From: Streptococcus cristatus AS 1.3089
GTDB lineage: Bacteria > Bacillota > Bacilli > Lactobacillales > Streptococcaceae
DNA: 64,000 bases
Assembly (NCBI RefSeq): GCF_000385925.1
Contig: NC_021175.1
Coordinates: 1,528,213-1,592,212 of the forward strand
Direction: 5' to 3'
The notes beneath the pieces are model-generated. The model worked only from the letters and a program-made list of their open reading frames with translations, made no database searches and was not told where the DNA came from. Below, one piece after another: positions 54,508 to 63,831 of this stretch. The translations under genes were made by a program, and so were the position numbers. The first letter of the stretch is position 1; each line of letters starts with the position of its first letter.

Positions 54508-55200
54508 TTATCTAGCGTCCAAAATTTTAGCACCAACCTTACGGTAAGACACATCTCCCAAAATATGAATCGTAAATTGTCCCTTTTCATATTCGACGAC
54601 TGTCACACTGCCGTTGTCAACCTCAGGATTTTTGCTAATGGATTTGTCCAGCAGATAGGCAAAAGTCCCGATGGTCATACTATGGCTGACAACTAAAGCA
54701 TTGCCTCCACCAGCGGCCTCCACTTCTTGGGCAATAGCTGTAAATCCAGCTAAAATCCGCCCGCTCAGTTGCTCCCAGGGCTCAGCCCAACCAGCCGTAT
54801 CCACTTCAACCAAGCCATCTGCCAATTCTGGGAAAGTCAGCTCTTTATAATTATCAGTGTCACGCACCCTTGGAATCACTCCGCGGAAAAGATCGCCACC
54901 ATAAGCCCCGTCAAAGCTCCCGAAGCACCACTCTCGGATGCGCTTGTCAAACTTATAAGGAATCTTCCCGACCAAATCCAGCTCTTCTAGGATAATCCCC
55001 ATGGTCTGAATGGTTCGACCAGAGTCGCTTGAGAAAGCCTTGGTAAATTCCAAGCCAGACTCTCTTAGCCCAATCCCTAGCTCACGGATACCACGTTCGC
55101 CTTCTTCAGTTAAGGGAGTGTCCGACCAGCCCTGAGCTCGACCAATGGTGTTAAACATAGTCTTACCATGTCGGATGATGTATAATTTTGTTTTTGCCAT
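54508..55200 (-). CDS. Histidine phosphatase family protein, copy 2
   Basis: A 230-residue paralogue of the next gene. LYIIRHGKTMFN and LVVSHSMTIGTF carry the two catalytic His; REWCFGSFDGAYGGDLF is shared. Most of the length aligns without gaps, apart from a small insertion (KSISKNPEV) near residue 190. Start after AAAGGAGACATTC. Confidence 0.88.
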   Translation of the reverse strand: MAKTKLYIIRHGKTMFNTIGRAQGWSDTPLTEEGERGIRELGIGLRESGLEFTKAFSSDSGRTIQTMGIILEELDLVGKIPYKFDKRIREWCFGSFDGAYGGDLFRGVIPRVRDTDNYKELTFPELADGLVEVDTAGWAEPWEQLSGRILAGFTAIAQEVEAAGGGNALVVSHSMTIGTFAYLLDKSISKNPEVDNGSVTVVEYEKGQFTIHILGDVSYRKVGAKILDAR

Positions 55201-55282
55201 GAATGTCTCCTTTTCTCATCAAGGCCACCCATCTAAGAGTGGCTTATTTGTCTCGCACTTGACTGAGCAAGACAGAGGGATA

Positions 55283-55457
55283 GAGAGTGGGACAGAAGTC
55301 GGTAATTCGTTAGAATTCGATTTCGTCGTCCCACCTCCGCACAGTTGAGTAGGGCTGTAAAAGCTGATGAAATCAGCCTAGTAGAGCTCACTCAACCACT
55401 GCGTCTTGCTCGACAATCCAAAGACTATTGAGAGGCTAGGACTTTTGTCCCAGCCTC
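55283..55457 (+). repeat. 175-bp dispersed intergenic repeat, copy D
   Basis: Between the histidine phosphatase and PFL genes; same orientation as copies B and C. Confidence 0.9.
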
Positions 55458-55465
55458 CTATTTAC

Positions 55466-56803
55466 TTAGTTTTTAAAACTATGAATCGGTGCTGGAATCT
55501 GACCACCCCGCGCAATAAAGGCAGCTGACGAAGCCTGATTGACCTTCATGACCGGAGCTGTTCCCAAGAGCCCGCCAAATTCAATCATATCACCTTCCTT
55601 GCCCTTCGGAATAATCCGCACAGCTGTCGTCTTTTGATTGATAACACCAATCGCCGCTTCATCCGCAATCATGGCTGCGATGGTCTCAGCAGGCGTTGCC
55701 TCTGGAATGGCAATCATATCTAAACCTACCGAGCAGATAGCTGTCATAGCTTCTAGCTTTTCTAAATTGAGCGAGCCATTTTGCACAGCCGCAATCATGC
55801 CCTCATCTTCTGACACAGGAATGAAAGCACCAGATAGGCCGCCAACCTGATTGCAGGCCATGACACCGCCTTTTTTGACTTGGTCATTGAGCAGGGCAAG
55901 CGCCGCTGTCGTGCCATGAGTGCCAACTGTTTCCAAGCCCATTTCTTCCAAGACGCGAGCCACTGAGTCCCCGACTGCTGGTGTTGGAGCCAGACTCAAG
56001 TCAACAATCCCGAACTTGACGCCCAGACGCTCGCTGGCCATCTGACCGACCAACTGACCGATACGGGTGATTTTGAAGGCTGTTTTCTTGACCGTTTCAG
56101 CCACCACGTCAAAGCTCTCACCACGGACCTTTTCCAAAGCCCGCTTGACAACACCCGGCCCAGAAACACCAACATTGATGACCACATCTGCTTCACCGAC
56201 ACCATGAAAAGCGCCCGCCATGAAAGGATTGTCCTCTACCGCATTGGCAAAGACGACCAGCTTGGCCGCCCCCATGTCAGAAAGCTGGGCGGTTTCCTTG
56301 ATAATCCGTCCCATATCCGCAACTGCCGTCATATTGATGCCAGTCTTGGTTGAGCCGATATTGACAGAGGAGCAGACCTTGTCCGTCTCCGCCAAAGCTC
56401 GCGGAATGGAATTAATGAGGATTTCATCCCCTTTTTGATAGCCCTTTTGAACCAAGGCAGAGAAACCACCGATAAAGTCAACACCGATTTCCTTGGCTGC
56501 CCGATCCAGAGCATGAGCCAGAGGCAGATAGTCCCTAGCATCCGTAGCTGCCCCAATCAGGGAAATCGGAGTCACGGAGACCCGCTTGTTGACGATAGGA
56601 ATCCCCAGCTCAGCTGCAATCTCATTTCCGACTGCCACCAAATCTTTAGCCTTAGTCGTGATTTTTTGGTAAATCTTGTCCGCCGCCCGATCAATATCTG
56701 TATCGATACAGTCTAAGAGCGAAATGCCCATGGTGATAGTCCGAATATCAAAATTCTGCTCCTCAATCATGGCAATGGTTTCTGTAACTTGTCTAATATC
56801 CAT
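55466..56803 (-). CDS. PFL/UPF0210 family protein
   Basis: A 445-residue protein of the UPF0210 (DUF711, PFL-like) family, related in fold to glycyl radical enzymes but without a known activity. Family blocks are [32 protein letters not shown] at the start (given here as separate parts of one region), [14 protein letters not shown] and [16 protein letters not shown] [14 protein letters not shown]. It forms a tight pair with the ACT-domain gene just upstream (11-base gap), an arrangement kept in many Firmicutes. Confidence 0.9.
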   Translation of the reverse strand: MDIRQVTETIAMIEEQNFDIRTITMGISLLDCIDTDIDRAADKIYQKITTKAKDLVAVGNEIAAELGIPIVNKRVSVTPISLIGAATDARDYLPLAHALDRAAKEIGVDFIGGFSALVQKGYQKGDEILINSIPRALAETDKVCSSVNIGSTKTGINMTAVADMGRIIKETAQLSDMGAAKLVVFANAVEDNPFMAGAFHGVGEADVVINVGVSGPGVVKRALEKVRGESFDVVAETVKKTAFKITRIGQLVGQMASERLGVKFGIVDLSLAPTPAVGDSVARVLEEMGLETVGTHGTTAALALLNDQVKKGGVMACNQVGGLSGAFIPVSEDEGMIAAVQNGSLNLEKLEAMTAICSVGLDMIAIPEATPAETIAAMIADEAAIGVINQKTTAVRIIPKGKEGDMIEFGGLLGTAPVMKVNQASSAAFIARGGQIPAPIHSFKN

Positions 56804-56814
56804 GCGCCCTCTCC

Positions 56815-57081
56815 TTAGATATTGTACATAGCGTCAAAAATCGCTGCACTTTGAATATTGATTTTGACATTGAGGGTCTGACCAAAGGCCTCAAATTCAC
56901 TACGAAGCGCAGCAAAATCCTGCTTTTCGTCGCTAGACACGACAGCCATCATGGTAAAAAACTCATCCAAAACCGTTTGAGAAATATCGTCAATATTGAG
57001 CCCCAGCTCGGCAATTTTACTAGCTACACCAGCCACAATCCCTGCCTTATCTTTTCCAACAACCGTAATAATCGCTTTCAT
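56815..57081 (-). CDS. ACT domain protein, UPF0237
   Basis: An 88-residue single ACT domain ([36 protein letters not shown]). Family UPF0237; probably a small-molecule sensor that works with the PFL-like protein encoded right after it. I start at 57081 (MKAIITVVG) since TTGGAGCAAACG precedes it; the longer frame to 57093 is possible. Confidence 0.88.
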   Translation of the reverse strand: MKAIITVVGKDKAGIVAGVASKIAELGLNIDDISQTVLDEFFTMMAVVSSDEKQDFAALRSEFEAFGQTLNVKINIQSAAIFDAMYNI

Positions 57082-57315
57082 CGTTTGCTCCAATCATCTT
57101 TATTGCTAATATTGTAGCATAAACGCTTGGTTTTTGCATGAATTTGCAGAAATCCAAGCTGCGAATCTTGCAAGCCATTTTTAAAAAATAATTGATTCAA
57201 ATATTGGCAACATCCCACTAAAAATGGCTCTCTCGATATCAGGTTCAGATGCTCTTCAGAAATTACACACATCTCTCTTTTTTGTTAGAAGTTTGTTTTT
57301 TATCTATGTTTTTGT

Positions 57316-57344
57316 TTGTGAACGGTTTCAAACTCTGCTATACT
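57316..57344 (+). promoter_or_regulatory. Promoter of the M14 carboxypeptidase gene with an overlapping cre
   Basis: TTGTGA at 57316-57321, 17-base spacer, TATACT at 57339-57344 (extended TGCTATACT). TTGTGAACGGTTTCAA at 57316-57331 matches the cre consensus WTGNNANCGNWNNCAW at every fixed position, so CcpA repression is likely. Confidence 0.75.
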
Positions 57345-57377
57345 AAACTTAAGAACACATTAAAAAGGAGGTTTCTT

Positions 57378-60300
57378 ATGAAAAACTCATATAAGAAACG
57401 CTTATATACACAAGCCCTCAGCCTATCCGCTGCGGTTCTCTTAGCCGTTTTAGCTCAAGGAAATTCAGCGGCTGATACGCTTAACCCTGCTGAAACTCCG
57501 CAAGACAGCAGCAAAATCAGTTCTCTGGTGGAGCAGCCTAAGCCTGCAAGTACAGAGAAACCTGAAGAAACTTCGACTACTCCACAAGCTGAGCCACTAG
57601 AGAAAAATGGTCCATCTGAAGCTGCCGACAGCAAGGCTCCAAGTCTTCCTTCCACAGCCCCAGAGGAAAAAGCAGCTGATGCTAGCCAAAAACTGGATAC
57701 TGCGCCTAAAACAGAAGTCCGCGCAGCCAGCACCCATGAAAGCAAGGTTCAGCTTGCTGACAGTAAAGTTTACATGTCCGAAAAAGCCAGCATTGAAGAA
57801 ACTATTCAAGAACAGGGCGCTCAAGCTGGTAAAATCACCTGGACACTAGACAACAAGCCTATTAGCGAGTGGAAAACTTGGAAAATGGATGACGGCACCT
57901 TCACTGGCGACCCATTTGTCACTGTCGAAGAAAAAGCTGATGGAAATGACCTAAAAGTTTCCCTCAAATTTAATGAACTATTTGGTCAAGACTTAAGCCT
58001 GCGGACACCGAACAATATCCGTAGAACCTACCGCAACTTTATGGGAACTCATGAATTAGTCGGAACTAGTGAGGATCTTGGCCTGACCATTCGCAAGAAT
58101 ATCGTCCTTCGTCCTTACGAAGATTTCCATACCCACGATGAAATGCTGGCAGCTATCGAAAAGAGCCGACAAGATGCTAAAAAAGACCGACTGGTCCAAA
58201 TCGAAACAATTGGTAGCAGTGCCCAAGGTCGTGATATCAAGCTCGGTATCATCAGCTCCGACCAAAAGAGCATTGACGACTATCTCAACACAACCAATAA
58301 AGTTGCCCTTACTAAACCAGCTGAAATGTTAGCTGCTCTGAAAAATGGTAGACTGGACTACAAACTTCCGGTCCTTATCAATAACACCCACGCTGACGAA
58401 CAGCCAGCTATCGACATCATCACTGGACTCTTCAATACTTTTGCGACCAAGGAGCAAATTTCTTTCCAAACAACTGATGCCAACGGTGCTGCTAGAAATA
58501 TCACCCTCAATGTCAAAGAACTCCTCAAGAAATTCATTTTCCTCTTTGACTTTACTGAAAATCCTGACGGAGATGTTGCCAATACGCGTGCTCTTGCCAA
58601 CGGAATCGATCCAAACCGCGACACTAGCTATCAGGCTAACCCAGAAACCCGTACTGTAGCTGGACTCATCAACAAATGGAATCCAATTGCACTTTATGAT
58701 ATTCATGGATTTGTTAAAGAATTCTTGATAGAACCCGCTACCCCACCGCACGATCCAAACTTTGAATACGACCTTTTGTCTGAAAATATGCTGGAAAATG
58801 CCCACCACATGGGTCGCGCCGGCGTTGCCAACTCCAAATACGACCACTACATCATCCCTAAACTAGACTGGGGCGATGGCTGGGATGACTCCTTCTCCGG
58901 CTACACTGGTGTCTATGCCATGTACCATGGCATATTAGGACATACCATTGAAATACCTGAGGGCAATCAGGAATCCTACAAGGCTGGCTATCACGCTGTC
59001 CTCGGAGGTATTTCTTACCTATCCCAAAACCCTGATAAACTCATGGAAATGCGCCTTAACTTCTATCTCCGTGGCATCAACAAAGTTGAAGATCCAAAAG
59101 CTGAAAATGAGTTGGTCGGACCTGACGGCAAGGTTGTTGGACGGGTAAAAAACGGTCAGAAAAAATTCTTCCCTGACTATTACGTCATCCCTATGGGTCT
59201 CGACAAAGACAATGATTCCCAACAAGCCTTTAATATGATTGAATACTTCAAGAGAAATGGTGTTGTCATTCAAGAATTGAAGGAAGATGTTGGCAACTAT
59301 AAGAAGGGTGACCTGGTTGTCGATATGGCTCAAGCTAAGCGTGGCTATGCCAACCATATCCTCTACAAAGGATCAAACGAATCCGCTTGGGCTGCCATGT
59401 ATGCTGAGCTTTTGGTAAACTTCCCAGATATGAGAGGCTTTAAAGCTGAGCCGATCTTTAAAGATAAACTCTTTGATGGCAAACTCGGTGAAGTCACTGC
59501 TCTCCGTGCTACTCGGACGAGCGATATCAACTACTCAGCACCTTACTATGTCATCGCTAATACATCTGACAGCGCAGTCAAAGCTGTCAACCAAGCCATT
59601 CGCCAAGGTAAGAAAGTCTATCTAACAGAAGATGGTTATATCGTTGATACATCAACCTTTGCAAATCTCTTAGGTGATTATGCTATTTATGGAGACGCCT
59701 TGTATAAGGTTCCGGAAGGGCCAAGCTTGAAAGCACTGAAGGTCTATGCACCTCCTCATCAATTCTACTGGGCAGGAGTGGACTCACCTGCTCATACCGC
59801 TCTGGCATTGAAAAATCTAGGCTTTGATATTGTCGATACACCTGAGGAAGCTGATGTCATCGCCCTTGAAAGCAACAAGTTTGATAAGTCTATTCTTGGT
59901 CGCAAACCAACCATTGTAGTGGGGGGCTCTGCTATGCAACGCCTTGAAAAACTCGGTGTTCTAGATGGATTTGATGCAGAAAGATTCTCCGGCGGTAGCG
60001 ATTTTGAAGGTCTGATGAAGGCTATTATAGACGATAAAGATCCATTGACTAGCGGCTATAAAAAGAATGATTTCTTCTATTCTAATTCTGGAAACTGGAT
60101 CGCAAAAGCCCCTGCCAACTTCAAGACTTTGGCGACTATTGCAGACAGTGACTATTACATTGCAGGTTGGTGGCCAGGCAACGAAAAACTAGCCAATAAA
60201 ATCGTTGCTATTTCTGGTAATTACAAGGAACACCCACTCTTCGTTTATGCTGGAAATCCAACCAATCGTCTGCACACCATTCACTTCTACCGTTGGGTAT

Positions 60301-60647
60301 CGAACGCTGTCTTTGGCAATCAATTGGCTGAGCTGAAAGATATGCCTATCACTCACAAACCAAGTGTCGAAATTGTTGAAATTTTGAACCAAAAACCTCA
60401 GCCAAAACAAGCAGGCAAACCAGCTGACAAACCGACAGCTCCGAAAGCAAAAGAAGAGCCATTAGAAAGTCTAGCTCAGAAAACAAGCGAAGCACAGCCT
60501 ATCGCTACAGCTCAAAAAGCAACAAATACTCATCAGGCCCAGCTCCCACAAACAGGAAGCAAAGAAGACTCTGCTCTCTTTACAGTTGCAACGATTCTTC
60601 TGGCTACAAGCGGTGGTCTCATCTTGCTCAAAAAGAAAGAAGCATAA
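57378..60647 (+). CDS. Sortase-anchored M14 zinc carboxypeptidase (surface protein)
   Basis: A 1089-residue surface protein. It has a signal peptide (YTQALSLSAAVLLAVLAQGNSAA), a Pro/Glu/Ser-rich linker (about 35-140), then an M14 peptidase domain. Zinc-binding NNTHADEQPAIDI, FTENPDGDVANTRA and ALYDIHGFV, and the catalytic Glu in GHTIEIPEG, are visible. A large C-terminal region follows, then a Pro/Lys-rich wall part and the sortase signal LPQTG with a hydrophobic helix and KKKEA tail. It should trim peptides on the cell surface. I start at 57378 because AAAGGAGGTTTCTT precedes that ATG. Confidence 0.92.
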   Translation: MKNSYKKRLYTQALSLSAAVLLAVLAQGNSAADTLNPAETPQDSSKISSLVEQPKPASTEKPEETSTTPQAEPLEKNGPSEAADSKAPSLPSTAPEEKAADASQKLDTAPKTEVRAASTHESKVQLADSKVYMSEKASIEETIQEQGAQAGKITWTLDNKPISEWKTWKMDDGTFTGDPFVTVEEKADGNDLKVSLKFNELFGQDLSLRTPNNIRRTYRNFMGTHELVGTSEDLGLTIRKNIVLRPYEDFHTHDEMLAAIEKSRQDAKKDRLVQIETIGSSAQGRDIKLGIISSDQKSIDDYLNTTNKVALTKPAEMLAALKNGRLDYKLPVLINNTHADEQPAIDIITGLFNTFATKEQISFQTTDANGAARNITLNVKELLKKFIFLFDFTENPDGDVANTRALANGIDPNRDTSYQANPETRTVAGLINKWNPIALYDIHGFVKEFLIEPATPPHDPNFEYDLLSENMLENAHHMGRAGVANSKYDHYIIPKLDWGDGWDDSFSGYTGVYAMYHGILGHTIEIPEGNQESYKAGYHAVLGGISYLSQNPDKLMEMRLNFYLRGINKVEDPKAENELVGPDGKVVGRVKNGQKKFFPDYYVIPMGLDKDNDSQQAFNMIEYFKRNGVVIQELKEDVGNYKKGDLVVDMAQAKRGYANHILYKGSNESAWAAMYAELLVNFPDMRGFKAEPIFKDKLFDGKLGEVTALRATRTSDINYSAPYYVIANTSDSAVKAVNQAIRQGKKVYLTEDGYIVDTSTFANLLGDYAIYGDALYKVPEGPSLKALKVYAPPHQFYWAGVDSPAHTALALKNLGFDIVDTPEEADVIALESNKFDKSILGRKPTIVVGGSAMQRLEKLGVLDGFDAERFSGGSDFEGLMKAIIDDKDPLTSGYKKNDFFYSNSGNWIAKAPANFKTLATIADSDYYIAGWWPGNEKLANKIVAISGNYKEHPLFVYAGNPTNRLHTIHFYRWVSNAVFGNQLAELKDMPITHKPSVEIVEILNQKPQPKQAGKPADKPTAPKAKEEPLESLAQKTSEAQPIATAQKATNTHQAQLPQTGSKEDSALFTVATILLATSGGLILLKKKEA

Positions 60648-60692
60648 GCATTCATTTCCTTTTTTGCTAGCTCACTACAATCCTCTAAATAC

Positions 60693-60740
60693 AAAAATCG
60701 CATGGACAAATCATCTCAGTTTCATCCATGCGATTTTTTT
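60693..60740. terminator. Terminator after the M14 carboxypeptidase gene
   Basis: AAAAATCGCATGGA/TCCATGCGATTTTT with an 18-base loop, T-run on the plus strand. Confidence 0.85.
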
Positions 60741-60788
60741 CGTAATTGCTAATGTTGCAGTATTGAGCTAATAGTGAGAAAAGCTCAG

Positions 60789-61271
60789 TCAGATCTGGAA
60801 ATATGCTTCTGAATTTAATTTTTTTACCCAAATCAAACAAGGGTTGCTCTTATCCCAAAGCTCAGGAAAGATTTCTAACTTCTTAAATCCCTGAGACTGG
60901 TAGAAAGCGTTCGTCCTGTCGTAAGTACGATAATGACCTGGTGCTACCGTTTTGACTTGCAGATAAGATGCTTTTTGACGAGCAGCATTTTCCAAAACTC
61001 CCAGAAGCCGACTGCCAATTCCCAATCTATGATAGCATTTCTTAACAGCCAGACAGTCAATCTCAGCACAATCCTCACTGGAATAGGACAAACTGATAAA
61101 CCCCACTGCTTGGTTCCCATCATAAGCTCCCCAAACCTGCAGATTCTCAGCGGTCTCAATATAGGCTCTGGTGCTTTCGGGAATCCCAAACCACTCTGGC
61201 AAATCAGCTAGAACAGCCGTCGCAAGTGCCGATTTTTGACTCCTATTTGTGATTTCAGTTACTTGAATCAT
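60789..61271 (-). CDS. GNAT family N-acetyltransferase
   Basis: A 160-residue acetyltransferase. AVKKCYHRLGIGSRLLGVLE is the acetyl-CoA site and AFYQSQGFKKLEIF the C-terminal family block. Substrate unknown. The start at 61271 (MIQVTEITNRS) follows GTGGAGGAGAGTA; the longer frame is not supported. It is the last chromosomal gene before the integrative element. Confidence 0.82.
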   Translation of the reverse strand: MIQVTEITNRSQKSALATAVLADLPEWFGIPESTRAYIETAENLQVWGAYDGNQAVGFISLSYSSEDCAEIDCLAVKKCYHRLGIGSRLLGVLENAARQKASYLQVKTVAPGHYRTYDRTNAFYQSQGFKKLEIFPELWDKSNPCLIWVKKLNSEAYFQI

Positions 61272-61322
61272 TACTCTCCTCCACAATGTTCCTTTTATTT
61301 CCGGAAAAATATTGTAAATCAT

Positions 61323-61603
61323 ATTTATATCTAGGCAATACAGAACTATCTAGTATTTTTCAAAGAAAAATAGCATAAAAATCTAGTTATCCGCATAAAA
61401 ACTGGACTTATCACACTTTATCAAGGTCAAAACCACTCAATTTACTACTAATTTACTACTTATGAATGAGCTTTGATACGACGATTTATCCTTGAAAAGT
61501 GAAGATATAAAGATACTTCCAATAAAATTTGAATATTTAATAGGTAGACACTTCAAAAAATGAGGTGTCTATTTTTTACCCGATTTTGAAAGGAAGTGAA
61601 CTT
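61323..61603. mobile_element. Left end region of the integrative element
   Basis: AT-rich stretch between the chromosomal acetyltransferase gene and the first element ORF. It contains a TTTACTAC direct repeat (TTTACTACTAATTTACTAC near 61440-61460), possibly an integrase arm site, and a hairpin TAGACACTTC/GAGGTGTCTA with TTTTTT at 61545-61577. The exact attachment site cannot be placed without the other end. Confidence 0.5.
61545..61577 (+). terminator. Hairpin with T-run before the element ORFs
   Basis: TAGACACTTC pairs with GAGGTGTCTA (one G-U) around AAAAAAT and is followed by TTTTTT; it may attenuate transcription entering the element. Confidence 0.65.
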
Positions 61604-61678
61604 ATGAAAACAAAAAATCAAGAATCAAAAGGTCGTTCCCCACTCTTTAAGACCATCAAACATTCATTCAGCCAATAA
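61604..61678 (+). CDS. 24-residue element ORF
   Basis: Reads MKTKNQESKGRSPLFKTIKH and ends SFSQ, after GAAAGGAAGTGAACTT. It sits where Tn916-like elements carry a very small ORF before orf23. It is basic and has no known function; translation is suggested by the strong ribosome site only. Confidence 0.55.
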   Translation: MKTKNQESKGRSPLFKTIKHSFSQ

Positions 61679-61700
61679 AAAAGAAAGGATAGGTAAAAAT

Positions 61701-62015
61701 ATGGAACTTAAATTTGTGATTCCCAACATGGAAAAAACATTCGGCAATTTAGAATTTGCTGGCGAGGATAAAGTCGTTCAGCGAAGAATCAACGGACGGC
61801 TAACTGTCTTATCAAGAAGCTATAATCTCTATTCTGATGTTCAAAGAGCAGATGATATTGTGGTGGTGCTTCCTGCTGAAGCTGGCGAAAAACATTTCGG
61901 CTTTGAGGAACGTGTGAAGTTAGTCAATCCACGTATTACCGCAGAGGGCTACAAAATCGGCACTCGTGGTTTTACAAATTACCTTTTACATGCTGACGAC
62001 ATGATAAAAGAATAA
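61701..62015 (+). CDS. YdcP/DUF961 family protein, Tn916 Orf23 homologue
   Basis: A 104-residue protein that starts MELKFVIPNMEKTFGNLEF, as Tn916 Orf23 does. The DUF961 family is found in conjugative elements of Gram-positive bacteria; its role in transfer is not established. Starts after AAAGGATAGGTAAAAAT. First of three clustered transfer genes. Confidence 0.92.
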   Translation: MELKFVIPNMEKTFGNLEFAGEDKVVQRRINGRLTVLSRSYNLYSDVQRADDIVVVLPAEAGEKHFGFEERVKLVNPRITAEGYKIGTRGFTNYLLHADDMIKE

Positions 62016-62030
62016 AGAAAGAGAGGAAAA

Positions 62031-62417
62031 ATGATGAGATTAGCAAATGGCATTGTATTAGATAAAGACACGACTTTTGGAGAATTGAAATTCTCTGCTC
62101 TACGTCGTGAAGTGAGAATCCAAAATGAAGACGGGTCGGTTTCAGATGAAATCAAGGAACGTACCTATGACTTAAAATCCAAAGGACAAGGACGCATGAT
62201 TCAAGTAAGTATTCCTGCCAGCGTGCCTTTGAAAGAGTTTGATTATAACGCACGGGTGGAACTTATCAATCCCATTGCGGACACCGTTGCTACTGCCACC
62301 TATCAAGGAGCAGATGTTGACTGGTATATCAAGGCAGACGATATTGTGCTGACAAAGGATTCTAGTTCATTCAAAGCTCAACCACAAGCAAAGAAAGAAC
62401 CGACACAAGACAAATAG
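62031..62417 (+). CDS. YdcP/DUF961 family protein, Tn916 Orf22 homologue
   Basis: A 128-residue paralogue of the preceding protein (FGELKFSALRREVRIQNEDG; FDYNARVELINPIAD). Length equals Tn916 Orf22. It follows Orf23 by 15 bases with GAGAGGAAAA before the start; two adjacent ATG codons are possible starts. Confidence 0.92.
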   Translation: MMRLANGIVLDKDTTFGELKFSALRREVRIQNEDGSVSDEIKERTYDLKSKGQGRMIQVSIPASVPLKEFDYNARVELINPIADTVATATYQGADVDWYIKADDIVLTKDSSSFKAQPQAKKEPTQDK

Positions 62418-62445
62418 TCGCTAGGTAGAAAGGAGACTTTTTCGC

Positions 62446-63831
62446 ATGAAACAGCGTGGTAAAAGGATTCGCCCATCTGGTAAAGATTTAGTCTTTCATT
62501 TTACGATAGCGTCACTCCTGCCTGTTTTCCTGCTGGTTGTCGGACTGTTTCATGTGAAGACAATCCAGCAGATCAACTGGCAGGATTTTAACCTATCACA
62601 AGCAGATAAGATTGACATTCCCTATTTAATTATCAGTTTCAGTGTCGCAATTCTTATCTGCTTGCTGGTAGCGTTTGTATTCAAACGGGTTCGCTATGAT
62701 ACGGTTAAACAACTTTACCACCGTCAAAAACTGGCAAAGATGATACTTGAAAACAAGTGGTATGAATCTGAACAGGTCAAAACAGAGGGTTTCTTTAAAG
62801 ATAGTGCTGGTCGTACAAAGGAAAAGATAACCTACTTCCCTAAAATGTATTATCGACTTAAAAATGGCTTGATACAGATACGGGTGGAAATCACGCTGGG
62901 AAAATATCAAGACCAACTCTTACACTTGGAAAAGAAATTAGAGAGTGGCTTGTACTGTGAGCTGACGGATAAAGAGTTAAAGGATTCCTATGTGGAATAT
63001 ACTTTGCTCTATGACACCATAGCCAGTCGTATTTCTATTGATGAAGTAGAAGCTAAAGATGGTAAACTTCGCTTAATGAAAAACGTATGGTGGGAATATG
63101 ATAAGCTCCCTCATATGTTGATTGCTGGTGGTACAGGTGGCGGTAAAACTTACTTTATACTGACACTGATTGAAGCCTTGCTTCATACAGATTCAAAACT
63201 GTATATTCTTGACCCGAAAAATGCTGACCTTGCGGACTTAGGTTCTGTGATGGCAAATGTCTACTATAGAAAAGAAGACTTGCTTTCTTGCATTGAAACA
63301 TTCTATGAAGAAATGATGAAACGTAGTGAGGAAATGAAGCAGATGAAGAACTATAAGACTGGCAAAAATTATGCTTACTTAGGTCTCCCGGCACACTTCT
63401 TAATCTTTGATGAATACGTCGCTTTCATGGAAATGCTGGGAACAAAAGAAAACACCGCAGTTATGAATAAGCTGAAACAGATTGTCATGTTAGGTCGTCA
63501 AGCTGGCTTCTTTCTAATACTGGCTTGTCAACGTCCAGACGCAAAATATTTAGGCGACGGAATCCGTGATCAGTTTAATTTCAGAGTGGCTTTAGGTCGT
63601 ATGTCTGAAATGGGCTATGGCATGATGTTTGGCAGTGACGTACAAAAGGATTTCTTCTTAAAGCGAATCAAAGGTCGTGGCTATGTTGATGTAGGAACAA
63701 GTGTCATATCAGAGTTTTATACTCCCCTTGTACCAAAAGGATATGATTTCTTGGAGGAAATTAAAAAGTTATCCAACAGCAGACAGTCCACGCAGGCGAC
63801 GTGCGAAGCGGAAGTCGCAGGTGTGGACTGA
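62446..63831 (+). CDS. FtsK/SpoIIIE-type coupling ATPase, Tn916 Orf21 homologue
   Basis: A 461-residue membrane ATPase that brings the relaxase-DNA complex to the conjugation channel. Two N-terminal helices (FTIASLLPVFLLVVGLF; LIISFSVAILICLLVAFVF), Walker A GGTGGGKTYF and Walker B FLIFDEYVAFME are visible. Length equals Tn916 Orf21. Starts after AGAAAGGAGACTTTTTCGC. Confidence 0.94.
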   Translation: MKQRGKRIRPSGKDLVFHFTIASLLPVFLLVVGLFHVKTIQQINWQDFNLSQADKIDIPYLIISFSVAILICLLVAFVFKRVRYDTVKQLYHRQKLAKMILENKWYESEQVKTEGFFKDSAGRTKEKITYFPKMYYRLKNGLIQIRVEITLGKYQDQLLHLEKKLESGLYCELTDKELKDSYVEYTLLYDTIASRISIDEVEAKDGKLRLMKNVWWEYDKLPHMLIAGGTGGGKTYFILTLIEALLHTDSKLYILDPKNADLADLGSVMANVYYRKEDLLSCIETFYEEMMKRSEEMKQMKNYKTGKNYAYLGLPAHFLIFDEYVAFMEMLGTKENTAVMNKLKQIVMLGRQAGFFLILACQRPDAKYLGDGIRDQFNFRVALGRMSEMGYGMMFGSDVQKDFFLKRIKGRGYVDVGTSVISEFYTPLVPKGYDFLEEIKKLSNSRQSTQATCEAEVAGVD

